64,000 nt of DNA from an uncultured Tateyamaria sp. (GTDB lineage Bacteria > Pseudomonadota > Alphaproteobacteria > Rhodobacterales > Rhodobacteraceae): positions 1 to 64,000 of the forward strand of contig NZ_CANNES010000007.1 in NCBI RefSeq assembly GCF_947503705.1. Reading direction: 5' to 3'. The notes beneath the pieces were generated by a model, which was given only the letters and a program-made list of their open reading frames with translations, did not search any database and had not been told where the DNA came from. Below are positions 61,406-64,000 of this stretch, in pieces. A program made the translations under genes and the position numbers. The first letter of the stretch is position 1. Every line of letters starts with the position of its first letter.

Positions 61406-62254
61406 TCAGACAGCCGACACGGTGGCAGGTTTCAGCACGGTGCCTGCCACGGTAATCCGATGCATCAGCCGCGCGTGGCCTGCGTAATCGGCCGTTGCAT
61501 AGTGCTGCACCAACCGGTTGTCCCACAGCACGACCATGCCCGGCGCCCACATGACACGACAGGTCAGGATGGGCTGGGTGCAAAACCGATACAGGTATTC
61601 CAAGAGCGGCGCGCTCTCTGAGACACTCCACCCGTCAAACTGGGTGGTAAAGTCGCCATTGACATAAAGGGCCTTCGCCCCGGTTTCAGGATGCCGAATG
61701 ATGACCGGATGGCGCACCGTGCCGTGATAGGCGCTGGGGTCCTGGTTCATCTCAAGCGCGCTGTCTGCAAAGCTCGCGTCACTGTGGCAGGCCCAAAGCC
61801 CGCCCAGCATTGTCCGCAACCCGTCCGACAGCTGCGCACAGGCGGCCACTTGCGACGCGAAATGCGTATCCCCGCCATAGGGCGGCACGGTCTGCGCCGA
61901 CAGGATGGAAATGGCCGCAGGCACCGGATCATAGGAATGATCGCTGTGCCACGTTCCGCCGATTACTGCCGTCTGATCCGGTCGCGTGCGCACTTCGGCT
62001 ATATGGGGATATCCCTCAACCGGGGTAAAGAAACGGTTCACATCGATCTCGCCAAAGGCGCGGGCCAAGGCGGTATGCGCCTCTGGGCTCAAGTGTTGAT
62101 CCGGCACGGCAATCACCCCATAGGCAAAAAGGGCCGCCTTTACCGTGCTCAGACTTGTATCACTCAAGTCGGTTAACGTCCCGCCCATCAGGCGCGCACC
62201 GCAATGACCTGAAAGCTTGGAGATGGTCCAATCCGCCATGGCGATACCTTGCAT
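61406..62254 (-). CDS. TauD-like taurine/sulfonate dioxygenase
   Basis: 282 residues. TauD/TfdA family: GTWHSDHSYDPVPAAIS (His-x-Asp), the second His in NRLVQHYATADYAGHARLMHRIT and Arg in RLMHRI for 2-oxoglutarate. These enzymes release sulfite from taurine or other alkylsulfonates, and the position after the sulfur-assimilation genes fits. A start at 62254 or 62239 is possible. It is convergent with fpr. Confidence 0.88.
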   Translation of the reverse strand: MQGIAMADWTISKLSGHCGARLMGGTLTDLSDTSLSTVKAALFAYGVIAVPDQHLSPEAHTALARAFGEIDVNRFFTPVEGYPHIAEVRTRPDQTAVIGGTWHSDHSYDPVPAAISILSAQTVPPYGGDTHFASQVAACAQLSDGLRTMLGGLWACHSDASFADSALEMNQDPSAYHGTVRHPVIIRHPETGAKALYVNGDFTTQFDGWSVSESAPLLEYLYRFCTQPILTCRVMWAPGMVVLWDNRLVQHYATADYAGHARLMHRITVAGTVLKPATVSAV

Positions 62255-62297
62255 AAAGTGTCCTTCGCAACAGACACACGGCGTGTCGACCTGGCAA

Positions 62298-62331
62298 GAA
62301 AAAACCGCGCCCGAGGGTGTCCCGGACGCGG
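62298..62331 (-). terminator. rho-independent terminator of the repeat-protein gene
   Basis: Reverse strand: CCGCGTCCGGG pairs with the downstream arm CCTCGGGCGCGG with two wobbles, then TTTTTT. It lies 25 bases after the stop of the Ala/Thr/Glu repeat gene and upstream of the TauD-like gene. Confidence 0.75.
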
Positions 62332-62355
62332 CTCTTTTTGGTCAAAGGGAGTGGA

Positions 62356-63330
62356 TCAGAGGCCCATCGCCTCCTTCACCTGATCCAACAGACCTTGCAG
62401 CAATTCGGGGTTGTTCTGCGCTTGCTCCAGACCGCCTTTCAGCGTGGTCTTTTGCAGCGGTCCCATGTCAGAGCCGTCGATCATCTCGGCCACCTTGTCA
62501 AAGTCGAAACCGTCTACGGTCAGCAAATCCGCAATACCTGTGGTCTCTTCTGCCGCAGCAACAGGGGCTTCGGCCACGGGTGCTTCCGGCGCTTCGGTAA
62601 CGGCTTCGGCCGCATCTTCAACGGCATCTGTCGCGGCCTCGGTGGTGTCTGTCACCGCTTCGGCTGTGGCGTCTGCCGCCTCCGTTGCGGTTTCGGTGGT
62701 CGCCTCAACAGCCTCGGCGGCAGTTTCAGTCGTGGTCTCAGCCATTTCAGCCGCAGCTTCGGTTGTGGCGTCCACAGCGTCGGTTGCAGCTTCTGTCGTG
62801 GCCTCAGCCGCCTCTGTCGCTGTTTCCGTGGTCGCCTCTGCAGCGTCAGTTGCAACATCCGCAGTCGCATCGGCGGCACCGCTTACGGCGTCCGTCGCAG
62901 CGTCAACCACGTTGCCTGCCGTATCTGCCACACCGTCAACCGCATCGGTTGCCGCCTCGGTGGCGGCATCTGTCACAGCTGCGCCAGTGTCCAGCGCACC
63001 CTCGACAGCATCCGTGACGCCATCAATGGCAGCGTCTGCCGCGTCAGTGGCTGCGTCCACAGCACCGTCAACCGCATCACCTGCAGCTTCGGTCGTGGCT
63101 TCGACGGCCTCTGTCACGCCGTCGACAGCCGCGTCAACGGCGTCAGCCACTGTACCCTCTGTTGCGTCCACGGCGTCACCCACCGCGTCGCCTGCCGCTT
63201 CCAACGCTTCGGGGGCATTGATGGTCTCTGCGGCTTCTTCGATGGCCTCTTGGGGGGTCTGCCCGGAATACAGCAAATACGCGCCACCCGCGATCACAGC
63301 CGCCACGACAATCCAAATAAGGTTTTTCAT
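62356..63330 (-). CDS. membrane-anchored Ala/Thr/Glu repeat protein
   Basis: 324 residues. An N-terminal hydrophobic anchor (NLIWIVVAAVIAGGAYLLY) is followed by ~200 residues of repeats on the pattern A-x-x-A-x-x-A (TEAATDAVDATTEA; TETATEAAD), LEA- or apolipoprotein-like, compatible with an elongated amphipathic helix. The C-terminal ~60 residues (FDFDKVAEMIDGSDMGPLQ...GLEQAQNNPELLQGLL) look like a small folded domain. Function unknown; stress protection, a membrane spacer, or a scaffold are possible. It ends at a strong terminator and is divergent from infC. Confidence 0.75.
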   Translation of the reverse strand: MKNLIWIVVAAVIAGGAYLLYSGQTPQEAIEEAAETINAPEALEAAGDAVGDAVDATEGTVADAVDAAVDGVTEAVEATTEAAGDAVDGAVDAATDAADAAIDGVTDAVEGALDTGAAVTDAATEAATDAVDGVADTAGNVVDAATDAVSGAADATADVATDAAEATTETATEAAEATTEAATDAVDATTEAAAEMAETTTETAAEAVEATTETATEAADATAEAVTDTTEAATDAVEDAAEAVTEAPEAPVAEAPVAAAEETTGIADLLTVDGFDFDKVAEMIDGSDMGPLQKTTLKGGLEQAQNNPELLQGLLDQVKEAMGL

Positions 63331-63547
63331 TTCCCTCTCCTACTCATTCGTTAAACACGCACGCACACCGCACGGCTTTGGTCCTGCGCTGTCAGATGCG
63401 CGCGCCAAAGGAAAGGTGCAAGGGGGAAAATCCACGTTTTCGGCGCAGGCCAGCCGATTTGCGCCTTGAAGAAGCGCGGGGCAAAGGCTAGGTTTTGGCC
63501 TCGAATTTGTGCCAATTCTCAAAGCCAACTATCTAAGGAAAACCACC

Positions 63548-64000
63548 ATCGCTCGAAGACCACACAACGCGCCGCCCCAACGTGACACTGGCCCGCGCGT
63601 CAACGATAAAATTCGTGCCCCCGAGATTCGCCTGATTGGTGCCGACGGCGAGAACGTCGGTGTTGTAAGCCCTGCCCGCGCCATGGTGATGGCCGAGGAT
63701 GCCGGGCTGGACCTCGTCGAAATTTCGCCCAATGCCAATCCGCCCGTCTGTAAGATCATGGATTTCGGCAAGTTCAAATACGAGACCCAAAAGCGCGAGG
63801 CCGAGGCCCGCAAAAAGCAAAAGATCATCGAGATCAAAGAGGTCAAGTTCCGCCCCAACACAGACACCAATGACTATGACGTCAAGATGCGCAACGTATT
63901 CAAGTTCCTTGAAAACGGCGACAAGGTGAAGGTGACGCTGCGGTTCCGGGGCCGCGAGATGGCGCACCAGAACCTCGGGAGAGAATTGCTGGAACGGGTG
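63548..64000 (+). CDS. infC: translation initiation factor IF-3 (partial, 5' end)
   Basis: 151 codons are present before the window edge. The N-terminal domain contains [20 protein letters not shown] and [21 protein letters not shown], and the C-terminal domain begins with [17 protein letters not shown]. The start is ATC at 63548, with AAGGA eight bases before it; infC uses non-AUG starts for IF-3-dependent autoregulation. The 3' end is missing. Confidence 0.95.
   Translation, partial: MARRPHNAPPQRDTGPRVNDKIRAPEIRLIGADGENVGVVSPARAMVMAEDAGLDLVEISPNANPPVCKIMDFGKFKYETQKREAEARKKQKIIEIKEVKFRPNTDTNDYDVKMRNVFKFLENGDKVKVTLRFRGREMAHQNLGRELLERV

Noticed and set aside
62317-63469. Two forward frames (345 and 352 codons) opposite the repeat protein
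   Set aside because: They arise because the repetitive GC-rich gene lacks stops on the other strand; the Ser/Ala/Val and Cys/Arg/Gly strings have no folded-protein character.

Overview
The window looks like chromosomal DNA of a marine-type alphaproteobacterium of the order Rhodobacterales (Roseobacter group). This rests on high GC, an H-NS/HvrA-like protein, an HU-like protein with a long basic tail, TRAP uptake with a DctB/DctD pair, an Ala-rich gene style, cysG-DUF2849-cysI-cysH-DUF934 organisation, and infC starting at ATC. I cannot name a species from sequence alone.

Layout. 1-2.3 kb: tRNA-Asp, pirin, H-NS-like protein. 2.6-6.8 kb: a four-gene forward operon made of a VioB-type ferritin-like protein, a 204-residue cysteine-rich protein with repeated C-x5-C pairs, a DUF692/MNIO oxidase and a DUF2063 partner. 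This has the layout of a peptide-modification (RiPP, possibly metal-binding) system with an unusual substrate, and is the best candidate for something undescribed. 6.9-14.7 kb: a reverse operon of two exported pentapeptide-repeat proteins flanking a 1120-residue orphan. 15.2-15.4 kb: tRNA-Val(TAC) with a duplicated 3' tail. 15.4-22.5 kb: histidine phosphatase, M15-like peptidase, subtilase, a PAP2/vanadium-haloperoxidase-like protein carrying 16 His-Gly-Gly repeats, and a winged-helix/TPR regulator. 22.6-27.4 kb: RND efflux pair and a small potassium channel. 27.5-31.4 kb: tRNA-Val(CAC) with the same kind of tail duplication, HU-like protein, an S74-like surface protein, Lon.

31.7-47.2 kb is mostly housekeeping: DUF4149 protein, SprA-like protein, Tgt, a RimB-RimK fusion, a YbdK-type ligase, a five-gene methyltransferase/glycosyltransferase cluster (38.2-42.1 kb), SufT, LysR regulator, SufA, TfoX-N protein, two 2-oxoglutarate-type oxygenases and TpiA. 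47.2-53.8 kb: TRAP transporter dctPQM with its dctBD two-component system. Two palindromes lie between dctD and dctP, and DctD has lost the features needed for sigma-54 activation. 53.9-55 kb: cytochrome P450. 55.3-62.3 kb: an Lrp-type regulator divergent from a sulfur-assimilation operon (cysG, DUF2849, sulfite reductase, APS reductase, DUF934), then ferredoxin-NADP reductase and a TauD-like dioxygenase. 62.4-64 kb: an anchored Ala/Thr/Glu repeat protein and the 5' part of infC, which runs off the window.

All functional names are read from motifs and gene order. No database search or structure prediction was run.
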